Below are positions 53,180-62,708 of a stretch of DNA of 64,000 nucleotides, piece after piece. The translations under genes and the position numbers were made by a program. Where the stretch lies: contig NZ_UFQO01000006.1 in NCBI RefSeq assembly GCF_900497595.1, forward strand, positions 1 to 64,000. Reading direction: 5' to 3'. The stretch's first letter is position 1; each line of letters begins with the position of its first letter. The DNA comes from Treponema pectinovorum. GTDB lineage: Bacteria > Spirochaetota > Spirochaetia > Treponematales > Treponemataceae. Below the pieces are notes generated by a model that saw nothing but the letters and a program-made list of their open reading frames with translations, made no database searches and was not told the origin of the DNA.

Positions 53180-54940
53180 ATGAAAATGACTGGAGCAAAG
53201 ATAATCACAACTTTATTAGAAAAACATGGAATAAAAATAGTAGCAGGAATTCCAGGTGGCTCAATATTGCCACTCTACGATGAACTTTCAAAAAGTTCTA
53301 TAAAACACATACTTGTGCGGCAGGAACAGGCAGCAGGCTTTATTGCACAGGGAATGGCACGCACCACAGGCAAACCTGCTGTATGCATGGCAACTTCAGG
53401 GCCTGGAGCGATGAACCTTTTAACAGCGATTGCAGATGCTAGATGCGACTCAATTCCAATCGTCGCTATAACAGGTCAAGTAAACACATCTTTAATCGGA
53501 ACAGACGCTTTTCAAGAAGCAGACACCTTTGGACTTTCGTTTCCAATTTCAAAACATTCAATCGCAGTAAAAGACGCAAAAGAACTGATTTATGCAATTC
53601 CTAAAGCATTCAAAATCGCTATGGAAGGTCGACCCGGTCCTGTTTTAATCGATGTTCCGCGCGATGTTCAACTTCAAGAAGTAGAAATAGAAGATGTATT
53701 TGAAGGTATGAAAAAAAATGAAAATCAGAAAGTGCGTTTTGAATCTTCAAAACAAGAAATAGAACAAAAAATGAACGAAATAATCAGCCTACTTTCAAAT
53801 GCTCAAAAGCCAGTCTTGTATATAGGCGGAGGTTGCAATTCCCCAGAAGGTCAAAAATACATAAGGCAATTCAAAGACTTGTACAGACTTCCAGTTGTAA
53901 CTTCGCTGATGGCGCTTGGTATAGTTCCATTTTACGACAGGGATAACGCAGGCATGGTTGGAATGCATGGCTCTTATGCTGCGAACTTTGCAATGTACGA
54001 AAGCGACCTTGTATTTGCGCTTGGAGTGCGCTTTGATGACAGGGCGACCGGTGTTGTGCAAAAATTCTGCCCTTTAGCAAAGATAATCCATATAGACATA
54101 GACGCCGCAGAGATAAATAAAATTTTAAGTGCAAGCGTAAGCATAGTTTCCAAGATGGAAGAAGTTTTACCTGCCGTAACAAAAGCGTTAAAAGAAAATT
54201 TTACAAAACAGGAAATCCCTTTTAAAAAAGAACGAGAAATTTGGGCAGAAACGATTTTTAAAACAAAAGAGGAAAATTTTTCTTTTGAATGCGGCGCTCC
54301 CAAAATCGAAGAAAAACGACACGGCTTTTCAAATTCTATAAATCCGCGCAATTTTTTGTCGCAACTTCCTTCTTTGGCAAAAGAAGTTGGAGTTTCAGAA
54401 AGCGATATGATTTTAACGACAGATGTAGGTCAGCACCAGATGTTTACTGCTCAATATTATCCTTTTACAGAGGCTAGAACATTTTTAACTTCGGCAAGTC
54501 TTGGCACAATGGGCTTTGGACTTCCTGCGGCAATCGGTGCTGCTCTTGCAAACGATAAAAAACGAATCGTCTGCATATCTGGCGACGGCTCAATTTTGAT
54601 GAACATTCAAGAACTTGCGACCTTGAGCGAAAATAATCTTGCCGTAACCGTAATTTTATTTGTGAATAAAACGCTGGGAATGGTTTACCAGCAGCAAAAA
54701 TTCCTGTTTCAAAAAAATTACTCAGCAAGCACTTTCTCTTTAAATCCAGATTTTCTAAAAATTGCAGAAGGATTTGGAATCGAAGGAACAGATGCAAACA
54801 CCGATAAAGACTGGTACAAAAAAGCATTCGATTCAAAACGAAAAAACAAACCTTATTTCGTAACAGTCCAAATAGACCCAGAAGAAAATGTTTTACCTTT
54901 TGTTCCGGGCGGCAAAGCAAACGTCGAATCTATAAGATAG
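53180..54940 (+). CDS. ilvB: Acetolactate synthase large subunit
   Basis: A thiamine-diphosphate enzyme that makes acetolactate and acetohydroxybutyrate, the first common step to valine, leucine and isoleucine. 586 residues: an N-terminal pyrimidine-binding domain with the catalytic Glu in VRQEQAAGFIAQG (about 50), the central FAD-binding domain, and the C-terminal diphosphate-binding motif GDGSILMNIQEL (about 470). Ribosome-binding site GGAGG. No small subunit ilvN follows; hslU converges 26 bases downstream, so the regulatory subunit must lie elsewhere. The anabolic type is inferred from the FAD-domain length. Confidence 0.94.
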   Translation: MKMTGAKIITTLLEKHGIKIVAGIPGGSILPLYDELSKSSIKHILVRQEQAAGFIAQGMARTTGKPAVCMATSGPGAMNLLTAIADARCDSIPIVAITGQVNTSLIGTDAFQEADTFGLSFPISKHSIAVKDAKELIYAIPKAFKIAMEGRPGPVLIDVPRDVQLQEVEIEDVFEGMKKNENQKVRFESSKQEIEQKMNEIISLLSNAQKPVLYIGGGCNSPEGQKYIRQFKDLYRLPVVTSLMALGIVPFYDRDNAGMVGMHGSYAANFAMYESDLVFALGVRFDDRATGVVQKFCPLAKIIHIDIDAAEINKILSASVSIVSKMEEVLPAVTKALKENFTKQEIPFKKEREIWAETIFKTKEENFSFECGAPKIEEKRHGFSNSINPRNFLSQLPSLAKEVGVSESDMILTTDVGQHQMFTAQYYPFTEARTFLTSASLGTMGFGLPAAIGAALANDKKRIVCISGDGSILMNIQELATLSENNLAVTVILFVNKTLGMVYQQQKFLFQKNYSASTFSLNPDFLKIAEGFGIEGTDANTDKDWYKKAFDSKRKNKPYFVTVQIDPEENVLPFVPGGKANVESIR

Positions 54941-54966
54941 AGCAACATTTGCCTTTTTATTAAGCT

Positions 54967-56364
54967 CTAAAGGATGTAGCGAGAAATATCTACATCTTTT
55001 ATAACACCATTAAGTTTTTCATCAACAAAGGCAGAATCTATCTTTAATACTTCTCCTGAATGTTCATCCGCGCTAAAACTTACATCTTCTAAAACTTTTT
55101 CCATTATAGTGTGCAAGCGGCGAGCTCCAATATTTTCGCTTCGGCTATTAACATCTTCTGCAAGCAAACTCATTCTCTCAATAGCATCCGCAGTAAACTC
55201 TATATTCAAACCTTCTGTAGACAGGAGAGCGGTATATTGTTTTGTCAAAGCATTTTTTGGCTCCAGCAAAATTCTCTTGAAATCATCTTTTTTAAGGCTT
55301 TCAAGTTCAACCCTAAGCGGAAACCTTCCCTGCAATTCTGGAATAAGATCGCTTGGCGCACTCATGCTAAAAGCCCCTGCCGCAATAAAAAGTATATGCG
55401 TCGTATCAACAACACCCCACTTTGTGTTCACCTTGGAACCTTCAACTATTGGAAGAATGTCTCGCTGAACACCTTCGCGGCTGACCTGCCCAGATGAATT
55501 TTGATTTTTAGAAGCAATCTTATCGATTTCATCAATAAAAATGATTCCACTCTGTTCAACCCTGTCTTTTGCAATGTCGCCAACTTTATCTGGATCAATC
55601 ATAGAATCCAGAATTTCTTCTTGAAGGATTTTTCTTGCTTCTTTTACGGTTACAGCCCTTTTTTTGTTGTTCCGCCCCATAAGCATATTTTGCAAATCCT
55701 GCATTCCGCTTTGAAGGTCGTCCAAACTTCCGCCAGCAATTATTTCCATGCTAGGACCGCGCATCTGCCTTTTTACATTAACTTCAACTTCGCGCTCTTC
55801 CAGCTTGCCTTCGCGTAGCATTTGACGGAATTTTTCACGAGTGGAGTTTTCATCGCTTTCGGCAGGTTTTAAACTTGCAGGAATTATCAAAGCCCCTTCA
55901 GGAATCGCTTTATCTTTTTTTTCAGATTCAACTTTTTTTTCTGTTCCTGGCAGAAGCAAATCGAGCAATCGCTCTTCAACTTTAGGAAGACTCGACTCCT
56001 TCATCTGCTCTTCCATCTCTGATTTTACATTGTTGTAACCAACGGCCATTAAATCGCGTATCATCGACTCAACATCGCGACCAACATAGCCAACTTCTGT
56101 GTACTTTGTCGCTTCAACCTTTATAAACGGTGCATTTACGAGCTTTGCAAGCCTGCGTGCAATTTCTGTTTTTCCTGAACCTGTAGGTCCAATCATCAAA
56201 ATATTTTTAGGAGCAACTTCATCTCTTATATCTTCCGCAAGGTGAATGCGGCGTAAGCGGTTTCGTAAGGCAACGGCAACCGCTTTTTTTGCTTTTTCCT
56301 GCCCAATTATATATTGATCGAGTTTTTCAACAATCTGTTTTGGTGTAAGTCCTTCAATAGCCAT
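54967..56364 (-). CDS. hslU: HslU ATPase of the HslVU protease
   Basis: The AAA+ unfoldase that feeds HslV. 465 residues: the start MAIEGLTPKQIVEKLDQYIIGQ is family-typical (split here), Walker A is MIGPTGSGKTE (about 52-62), the I domain (about 110-240) is present, Walker B is IIFIDEIDKIA (about 270) and the C-terminus ends DISRYIL, the tail that docks into HslV. Follows hslV by 15 bases. Confidence 0.96.
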   Translation of the reverse strand: MAIEGLTPKQIVEKLDQYIIGQEKAKKAVAVALRNRLRRIHLAEDIRDEVAPKNILMIGPTGSGKTEIARRLAKLVNAPFIKVEATKYTEVGYVGRDVESMIRDLMAVGYNNVKSEMEEQMKESSLPKVEERLLDLLLPGTEKKVESEKKDKAIPEGALIIPASLKPAESDENSTREKFRQMLREGKLEEREVEVNVKRQMRGPSMEIIAGGSLDDLQSGMQDLQNMLMGRNNKKRAVTVKEARKILQEEILDSMIDPDKVGDIAKDRVEQSGIIFIDEIDKIASKNQNSSGQVSREGVQRDILPIVEGSKVNTKWGVVDTTHILFIAAGAFSMSAPSDLIPELQGRFPLRVELESLKKDDFKRILLEPKNALTKQYTALLSTEGLNIEFTADAIERMSLLAEDVNSRSENIGARRLHTIMEKVLEDVSFSADEHSGEVLKIDSAFVDEKLNGVIKDVDISRYIL

Positions 56365-56379
56365 ATTTTTTCCTTAAAC

Positions 56380-56922
56380 TTAGTCTAATTCTTCCACTGT
56401 TATATTGTGATTTGTATAGATGCATATATTTCCTGCAATGTTTAGAGATTTTTCTGCAATCTGTTTTGCATCGAAATTGCTTGACTCAAGATATGCAAGT
56501 GCTGCCGAATAAGCGTAATTTCCGCCAGAGCCAATCGCAATAACGTCGTTTTCTGGTTCAATAACGTTTCCATCTCCGCTTATCAATAGGATTTTTGATT
56601 TATCAGCAACAATCAGCATCGCTTCCAGTTTTTGAAGCATTCGCTCTGTTCTCCACATTTTTGCAAGTTCCACTGCGGAGCGAGTTAAATCTCCATCAAA
56701 TTCTTTTATCTTTTCTTCAAATTTATCAAGCAAGGTAAGGGCATCGGCTACACTACCTGCAAAACCTGTTAAAATTTTACCATTGTAGATTTTCCTGACT
56801 TTGCGCGCATTGCCTTTACAAACTGTATTTCCTAATGTAACCTGACCGTCGCCAGCCATAGCAACTTTTCCATCTTTTTTAACAGCGATAACCGTTGTAC
56901 TTCGTATTTCGACCTTTTCCAT
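56380..56922 (-). CDS. hslV: HslV peptidase
   Basis: A proteasome-like threonine protease. 180 residues; a short propeptide (MEKVEIRS) precedes the catalytic TT, as in Bacillus ClpQ-type proteins, so cleavage before Thr9 is expected. The GDGQVTLGN and [13 protein letters not shown] blocks and [15 protein letters not shown] are intact. No ribosome-binding site; a promoter ends 7 bases before the ATG, so hslVU may be transcribed separately from xerC. Confidence 0.94.
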   Translation of the reverse strand: MEKVEIRSTTVIAVKKDGKVAMAGDGQVTLGNTVCKGNARKVRKIYNGKILTGFAGSVADALTLLDKFEEKIKEFDGDLTRSAVELAKMWRTERMLQKLEAMLIVADKSKILLISGDGNVIEPENDVIAIGSGGNYAYSAALAYLESSNFDAKQIAEKSLNIAGNICIYTNHNITVEELD

Positions 56923-56929
56923 ATTTTTT

Positions 56930-56958
56930 AATATAAGAAAAAAAAATTAAACGGGCAA
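56930..56958 (-). promoter_or_regulatory. Internal promoter of hslVU, leaderless type
   Basis: On the minus strand TTGCCC (56958-56953), 17 bases, TATATT (56935-56930), then 7 bases to the ATG at 56922. The -35 box is weak beyond TTG. Confidence 0.45.
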
Positions 56959-56965
56959 GTTTTTT

Positions 56966-57883
56966 TTATTTTTTGTCGCCACCGTGCGGATGAGCTAAAT
57001 TATACATATAGATAAGGTGAGCTGTAGAAATATGAGTGTAACGTTGAGTCGTGCTGATTGAAGAATGCCCTAAAAGTTCTTGAACATGCCTTATATCCGC
57101 TCCGCGTAAAACCAGACCAGTCGCAAAAGTATGTCGCAAAGAATGAGGATTTACATGGCGTTTTGTTCCAAAAATTCCTGAATACATTGAAAGTATAAAA
57201 CTTATTCCATGGCTGGTTAAATGATTCCCTCTCTGGTTTACAAAAACATAATCGAGCGGATTTTTTACCTGCCTGTCTGGAAAACGAGAATTTCTGTCTA
57301 AAAGATATGCTTTTAAAGCCTTTTTTGCATCCTCTTGAAAGTACACAATCCTGTATTTGTTGCCCTTACCTCTAACCTGTGCAGCAGAAAAATCGCTAAA
57401 AAAATCTTTTACTTTTAAATTTTCAAGTTCTGAAAGGCGGCAACCAGACGAATACAACGCTTCAAAAATCGCTTTATCGCGAGTTTCCCACAAAAGAGGA
57501 TTTTTATCCGGCTCTGCACAAAACTCGTCAACTTCTTCTTGCGTTAAAAATCTAGGTAAAACTTTTTCACTTTTTACAGACTTTACCTCTGGGGCAGGAT
57601 TCGTTTTTATGTAGTTGAATTTTAGGCAATATGAAAACAGACTTCTAACAGCAGACAAAAATCGATTTATAGACGAGGATTTTCGTTTTTGAACGGAAAG
57701 GTTTCCTATGCAAAGCCTTATATCTTCTTCTGTTATTTCTTGAATTTCGCGATTTTGGCCTATGTGCTTCATATTAGCGAAAATTTCAAAATCGCTCCTG
57801 TAAGCACCTACAGTTTTTGGCGAAAAGCCCCGCACAGATTCTATGTATATTAAAAATTCTTCGGATACTTGTTTTACAGTCAA
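56966..57883 (-). CDS. xerC: Tyrosine recombinase XerC
   Basis: Resolves chromosome dimers with XerD at dif. 305 residues: N-terminal core-binding domain, then catalytic residues Arg in SSGCRLSE (about 148), Lys in VRGKGNK (about 172), the HSLRHTFATG box (His, Arg; about 247-252), HSS (His in LLGHSSIS) and the nucleophile Tyr in TQRYTHIS (about 283). The start is TTG at 57883, 2 bases after topA. Placed with topA and hslV as in Bacillus (topA-codV-clpQ-clpY), so it is called xerC; a swap with xerD cannot be fully excluded. Confidence 0.88.
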   Translation of the reverse strand: MTVKQVSEEFLIYIESVRGFSPKTVGAYRSDFEIFANMKHIGQNREIQEITEEDIRLCIGNLSVQKRKSSSINRFLSAVRSLFSYCLKFNYIKTNPAPEVKSVKSEKVLPRFLTQEEVDEFCAEPDKNPLLWETRDKAIFEALYSSGCRLSELENLKVKDFFSDFSAAQVRGKGNKYRIVYFQEDAKKALKAYLLDRNSRFPDRQVKNPLDYVFVNQRGNHLTSHGISFILSMYSGIFGTKRHVNPHSLRHTFATGLVLRGADIRHVQELLGHSSISTTQRYTHISTAHLIYMYNLAHPHGGDKK

Positions 57884-57885
57884 TT

Positions 57886-60024
57886 TTATTCTTTAGGAGT
57901 AGAATCCACCTCTGCAAAATCTTCCTCGCCAGCGGAATGCAAATAGTCGCAGGCAGGATTTATGCAGGATTTGTAATTGCCGTTTTTCTTATCAAATTTT
58001 TCGACCAAAAACCAGCCGCATTTTGGACAGGTTGCATCAATCGGTTTAAAATGACTTATAAAACTGCACTTTGGATAATTTGTACAGCCGTAAAAAGATT
58101 TTCCTCGGCCTTTAGATTTTCTTTCTACAATATCGCCGTTGCAACCTTCTATAGGACATTTTGCAAGCGGAATAGATTTTGTGTTGTAGCACTCTGGGAA
58201 TCCTGAGCAGGCAAGAAAAAATCCAAATCGTCCGAGTTTTTTAACCATCGGTTTGCCGCATTTTTCGCAGATGATATCAGTTTTTTCGTCCAAAAATCCT
58301 TTTACGCTTTGAGCCGTTTTTTCTACTTCATCAACCTTCTTTTTAAAAGGTTCATAAAAGTTTCTAATCATTTCGTTCCAGACAACTTTTTTCTGCTCAA
58401 CAGCATCCAATTCGTTTTCAACATCCGCGGTAAATTCTTCGTTTATAACTTCTGGGAAAGACTCAACTAAGATTTTAGAAATCATCTTACCCAAAACCGT
58501 TGGCATTAACTGTCTGTTGTTTCTCGTAACATAATATCTGTCTAAAAGAACGGATATGATTGGTGCATAAGTTGAAGGGCGACCAATTCCTTTTTCTTCG
58601 AGCATTTTTACGATGGAAGCGTCTGTGTATCGTGCAGGGCCTGAAGTAAAATGCTGCTCCGGATAGAATTTATGTGCACTATCCAAAACCTCGCCTTCTT
58701 TGAGCGTTGGAATATTTCCTGTAACCTCTTCTTTTGAAGACAAAACTTTCATCACGCTGTAAAAACCTTTTTCTACAAGTTTTGATGCGCTAACTCTAAA
58801 AATTGCTTCTCCTGCTTCTATATCAACGCTTGTCGTTCTAGTTTTTGCATTGTTCATCTGGCAGGAAAAAAATCTTTCCCAGATTATTGAATAAAGCCTT
58901 AATTGGTCGCGAGTTAAATATTCCTTTATCGAATCTGGAGTGTATTCTACATAGGTTGGGCGAATACATTCGTGTGCATCTTGAGCACTCTTTCCAACGG
59001 AGTAGACAATCGGTTTTTCTGGCAGTTGCTCTGGATAATTTTTTAATATCCACGCACGGACGTCGTCCAAAGCGCTTTGTGCAATTCTTACGGAGTCGGT
59101 TCGCATATAGGTTATAAGACCAACGCGACTGTTGCCGATTGAAACTCCTTCGTAAAGCTGTTGCGCAACCTGCATCGTTTTTCGTGAAGTAAAGCCAAGC
59201 CTGTTTGCAGCATCCTGTTGAAGTTTGCTCGTTGTATACGGTGGCTTAGGGCGGACGGTTTTATCGCTTGTTTTTATTTCTTTTACTGTACAAGTAGAAT
59301 TTTTTAATTCTTCGATGATTTTATTCACTTCGGCTTCGTTTTTAAGCTCTGGTTTTACGCCCTTATATTTTACAAGCTGAGCGGTGAATTGAGTTTTTCC
59401 TTTTGAAAAATCAGCTTCCAAAGTCCAATACTCTTCTGGAATAAAATCTTCAACTTCTTTTTCGCGCTCGCATATCAATCTAAGAGCAACAGATTGAACT
59501 CTTCCTGCGGAAAGTCCATTCTTCACTTTTTCCCAAAGCAAAGGACTCAAATTGTACCCTACGAGTCTGTCTAAAACCCTGCGTGCTTTTTGTGCATTTA
59601 CAAGGTTTTCATGAATTTCGCGAGGATTTTTTACAGCCTCTTTTATCGCATTTGGTGTAATTTCGTTAAAGACAACTCGTTTTATATCGGCATCTGTTTT
59701 ATCTTTTATCGCATTGTTTAAATGCCAGGCAATCGCCTCTCCTTCGCGGTCTGGGTCGGACGCAAGAAAAACATGGTCGCTTTTTTTTGCATCTTTTTGA
59801 AGTTCCTTTAAAAGTTTTGCTCGCCCTCTAACTGTTATGTATTCTGGTTCAAAATTATTATCAATTTGAATTGCCATTCGGCTCTTTGGCAAGTCTATCA
59901 GATGTCCCATGCTTGCCTTGACTGTATAACCCGAGCCCAAGTATTTTTCGATAGTTTTTGCCTTAGCTGGAGATTCCACAATTACGAGGGTGGTTTCTTT
60001 TTTTGACTTCTTCTTCGATATCAT
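57886..60024 (-). CDS. topA: DNA topoisomerase I
   Basis: A type IA topoisomerase that relaxes negative supercoils. 712 residues: the Toprim start LVIVESPAKAKTIEKYL (about 13-29) with acidic DPDREGEAIAWHL (about 110), the active-site Tyr in GLITYMRTDSVR (about 297) and a C-terminal tail with three Cys4 zinc fingers (CEKCGKP..., CPIEGCNG..., CPKCGW...). Ribosome-binding site GAGGAA. Lies 14 bases after dprA. Confidence 0.97.
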   Translation of the reverse strand: MISKKKSKKETTLVIVESPAKAKTIEKYLGSGYTVKASMGHLIDLPKSRMAIQIDNNFEPEYITVRGRAKLLKELQKDAKKSDHVFLASDPDREGEAIAWHLNNAIKDKTDADIKRVVFNEITPNAIKEAVKNPREIHENLVNAQKARRVLDRLVGYNLSPLLWEKVKNGLSAGRVQSVALRLICEREKEVEDFIPEEYWTLEADFSKGKTQFTAQLVKYKGVKPELKNEAEVNKIIEELKNSTCTVKEIKTSDKTVRPKPPYTTSKLQQDAANRLGFTSRKTMQVAQQLYEGVSIGNSRVGLITYMRTDSVRIAQSALDDVRAWILKNYPEQLPEKPIVYSVGKSAQDAHECIRPTYVEYTPDSIKEYLTRDQLRLYSIIWERFFSCQMNNAKTRTTSVDIEAGEAIFRVSASKLVEKGFYSVMKVLSSKEEVTGNIPTLKEGEVLDSAHKFYPEQHFTSGPARYTDASIVKMLEEKGIGRPSTYAPIISVLLDRYYVTRNNRQLMPTVLGKMISKILVESFPEVINEEFTADVENELDAVEQKKVVWNEMIRNFYEPFKKKVDEVEKTAQSVKGFLDEKTDIICEKCGKPMVKKLGRFGFFLACSGFPECYNTKSIPLAKCPIEGCNGDIVERKSKGRGKSFYGCTNYPKCSFISHFKPIDATCPKCGWFLVEKFDKKNGNYKSCINPACDYLHSAGEEDFAEVDSTPKE

Positions 60025-60038
60025 ATATTCCTCTAAAA

Positions 60039-61040
60039 TTAATCGGTAAACAACTCACGTTGCTCGCCGTGTCGTACTATCTTTTTTTCACAAGAGTCCT
60101 GCCGCATAAGATAACGGTATTCTTCATAATCATTTACGATTGGAGCACCGTCTTCCACATAAGTTGCAGGAGAATTCTGCATTTTATTTTTAAATCCTTG
60201 TTTATCTAATTTTTTTTCATTTGCTGCGTCTAGAAGTTTTGACTCTTCATTAAAACAGACCTGACTGAAAAAAACATATCTGTTGTAATCCAGCGCGAGA
60301 GAGACTGTTATCATCGCCCCACTACCGCGTGGTGCTTGAATTACGACTGTTGCAGGACTTAAAGCTGCTATTATCCTGTTCCGTTGAACAAAGCGAAATT
60401 TCATTGCAGGAGTTGAAGGCGTATATTCACTCAACAAAAGTCCACCTTGTTCTATAATTTGACTGGCAACTTTTGTATGCGAATAAGGAACAATCGTATC
60501 GATTCCGCTCGGCAAAACCGCAACAGTTTTTCCGTCTTTGACGCTAACCGCCCCTCTATGTGCACAGATATCTATTCCAAATGCAAGCCCCGAAACAACA
60601 GTTTCGCCACAAAGGCAGGCCGATTTTGCAAAATCAAACGCAGCCTTTTTTGCAGTGTAAGTCGCTCGCCTTGTTCCTACAACCGATACACAAGTGTTTT
60701 TAAGGCAATCCAAATTTCCGCGATAAAAAAGCGCATACGGTGAATCTCGCATTTCTTTTAACATCTGAGGATAATCTTCAAAATCAAAGAAAGTTGTTCC
60801 AATTCCAAGTTTTTCCAACAGATGTAATGAAACCTTCGCTTTTTTTATTGCAGAATCGGCATTCCATTTTACTCTGGATAAATTTCTTCCTATGATAGAA
60901 GAAATCTCAGATACTGACATTAACGCAAGGTCATTAAAACTGTCAAGATTTTTTTGAAGGAGGAGTTTTTCGGCTGTAGTAAAAAATGAAGCGTCCGCTA
61001 AAACCAAACGCTTTAACATTTGTTTTTCATCAATTTGCAT
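60039..61040 (-). CDS. dprA: DNA-processing protein DprA
   Basis: A Rossmann-fold single-strand DNA protein that loads RecA during uptake of DNA in competent bacteria. 333 residues: SAM-like N-terminal region, SVVGTRRATYTAKK (about 118-131), the central VSGLAFGIDICAHRGA (about 155) and VLPSGIDTIVPYSHTKVA (about 180-197), then RNRIIAALSPATVVIQAPRGSGAM. The C-terminal winged helix usual in DprA is short. The ATG at 61040 overlaps the end of the TPR gene by 11 bases; TTG at 61058 is possible. Confidence 0.92.
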   Translation of the reverse strand: MQIDEKQMLKRLVLADASFFTTAEKLLLQKNLDSFNDLALMSVSEISSIIGRNLSRVKWNADSAIKKAKVSLHLLEKLGIGTTFFDFEDYPQMLKEMRDSPYALFYRGNLDCLKNTCVSVVGTRRATYTAKKAAFDFAKSACLCGETVVSGLAFGIDICAHRGAVSVKDGKTVAVLPSGIDTIVPYSHTKVASQIIEQGGLLLSEYTPSTPAMKFRFVQRNRIIAALSPATVVIQAPRGSGAMITVSLALDYNRYVFFSQVCFNEESKLLDAANEKKLDKQGFKNKMQNSPATYVEDGAPIVNDYEEYRYLMRQDSCEKKIVRHGEQRELFTD

Positions 61041-61785
61041 AGGAAGTATCAAGGACAATCTTTTTATTTGCCTGTGCTTCTTTCTTTTTCTGCTCCGATT
61101 TTGAAGTAGAAATTATCGTGTCGTAAAGTTGCACCGCTCTGTCATAATCGCCTTCAACATAGCAGGCTCGTGCAAGCACAAACATTATATCGGTATTTCT
61201 GGTTTCTATGGAAAGGGCTGTTTCCAGATAACCGATTGCCTTGTCGCACTGGTCAAGTTCAAAAACATACAAAACGCCCAAACCGTACAAAGCGCGAACA
61301 TATCTGGGTTCAAGTTCTATCGCGCGCAAGTATGCGCTTTCTGCAAGTTTTAAATAATTAAATTTTTGAGATGAAGTTGAACCTGTCGCGTTGTAATCCA
61401 AAGAAGCTTTTGCCATGTAGCCGGCACAAACTCCAACATAATAAAAAAGATTTTGATTTGAAGGATAATATTCAATCGCTTTTTGAAAATTAGTTAAAGC
61501 TTTTCCATACATTTTTGCATCAAGATAGCGTGTTGCAAGTATCTTGTACCAAATTCCAATCTGTGCATCCGCAATTTGAATATCTGCAATTCTATTTTCA
61601 TATTTTTTTATCGCTTCTTTTAATTCTTCTTCTGTAGTTGGAGAATGAACTCCTGTTTCTAATTTTTGCATTCTGATTATAGTTTTGCTAGAAGCTCCCG
61701 AACAACTTGAAAAAATTAAACATATAAAAATGAATGCTGTAAACGAATAAAAAAAGTTTTTTTGCTTTAAATAAAAATCTTTCAT
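61030..61785 (-). CDS. TPR-repeat lipoprotein
   Basis: A 251-residue exported protein. Signal peptide of about 28 residues ending in lipobox FSSC (Cys28), then a linker and at least three tetratricopeptide repeats (GKALTNFQKAIEYYPSN, AESAYLRAIELEPRYVRA, CDKAIGYLETALSIE, DRAVQLYDTII). Such proteins act as scaffolds at the membrane. It sits between xerD and dprA, overlapping dprA by 11 bases. Its partner is unknown; its place in a division/chromosome operon suggests envelope work linked to division, but that is inference only. Good ribosome-binding site (GGGGGA). Confidence 0.85.
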   Translation of the reverse strand: MKDFYLKQKNFFYSFTAFIFICLIFSSCSGASSKTIIRMQKLETGVHSPTTEEELKEAIKKYENRIADIQIADAQIGIWYKILATRYLDAKMYGKALTNFQKAIEYYPSNQNLFYYVGVCAGYMAKASLDYNATGSTSSQKFNYLKLAESAYLRAIELEPRYVRALYGLGVLYVFELDQCDKAIGYLETALSIETRNTDIMFVLARACYVEGDYDRAVQLYDTIISTSKSEQKKKEAQANKKIVLDTSYAN

Positions 61786-61811
61786 AAAAATCCCCCAATT
61801 TTATGTTAGCA

Positions 61812-62702
61812 CTATTTTTTGTGTCCCGGAAAATATTTTTTATGTGCTTCTTTTAATGTTGAATTTTCAACATGAGTATACACGGTTGTCGTTGCAAGGT
61901 CAGAATGCCCTAAAAGCTCTTGAACCGAACGCAAATCCATTCCTCCTGCAAGAAGATGCGTGGCAAAACTATGTCGCAAAGTATGGACTTTTGCATCAAT
62001 TCCACTTAATTTCTCATATTTACAAAAGTTTTTCCATATTCCTTTGCGTGTTAAAGGCTTTCCTGCATAATTTAAAAAGACTTCATCGACAATTTTATCA
62101 CCAACCAAAAGAGGACGAACTTCTTCAATATAAACTTTCAACCTATCTCTAGCAACTTCTCCAAAAGGAATCATCCTTTCTTTTCCACCTTTGCCTTGAA
62201 CTATTAGCCAGCGCTCTTTTAAATGCACAGAAGAAATTTTTAATGATGATGCTTCGCTTATGCGAAGGCCGCAACTATATATAAGTTCAAACAATGCTCT
62301 GTCGCGCCTTCCAAGCGGAGTAGACAAATCTATTACCGCTAAAAAAGAATCCACTTCTTGAACGCTTAAAACCTTTGGCAGGGGAGATTCAAACTTGGGC
62401 TTGTCAAGCAAAAGGCATTTATTATTCTCCCAAACACCTTTTCTTTTTAAATATGAACCAAAAGAACGCAGTGCCGATATATCTTTTGAAATAGTACGCT
62501 CATCAGTTCCATTTGTCTTTCGCCAGACAAAATAATAAACGAGATTTTTTGTATCAACTTCTTCCAGCTTTATTTTTTTTTGATCAAGCCAATCGAAAAA
62601 AAGGCAAACGCTGTCTTTGTAAGTGTAAGCCGAATTTTCACTAAGCCTTCCAACAGTGCGCAAATCGCTATAAAAGCGTTCAAGCAACAAGTCTTTGTCC
62701 AT
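61812..62702 (-). CDS. xerD: Tyrosine recombinase XerD
   Basis: The second Xer recombinase, 296 residues. Catalytic residues are Arg in YSCGLRISEA (about 150), Lys in VQGKGGKERM (about 175), HTLRHSFATHLL (about 242-253) with GGMDLRSVQELLGHSDLATT, and Tyr in TTVYTHVEN (about 277). It begins 6 bases after ftsZ, an arrangement that would couple dimer resolution to division. The xerC/xerD labels are by synteny and similarity to known pairs. Confidence 0.88.
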   Translation of the reverse strand: MDKDLLLERFYSDLRTVGRLSENSAYTYKDSVCLFFDWLDQKKIKLEEVDTKNLVYYFVWRKTNGTDERTISKDISALRSFGSYLKRKGVWENNKCLLLDKPKFESPLPKVLSVQEVDSFLAVIDLSTPLGRRDRALFELIYSCGLRISEASSLKISSVHLKERWLIVQGKGGKERMIPFGEVARDRLKVYIEEVRPLLVGDKIVDEVFLNYAGKPLTRKGIWKNFCKYEKLSGIDAKVHTLRHSFATHLLAGGMDLRSVQELLGHSDLATTTVYTHVENSTLKEAHKKYFPGHKK

Positions 62703-62708
62703 CTTAAA

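Noticed and set aside
53103-53180. A transcription attenuator before ilvB
   Set aside because: No GC-rich terminator hairpin with a T run exists in the leader; only the short leader-type ORF remains as a hint.
56966-62702. Two tyrosine recombinases as signs of an integrated element
   Set aside because: Both are typical XerC/XerD proteins in a housekeeping operon; no att sites, cargo genes or composition change were seen.
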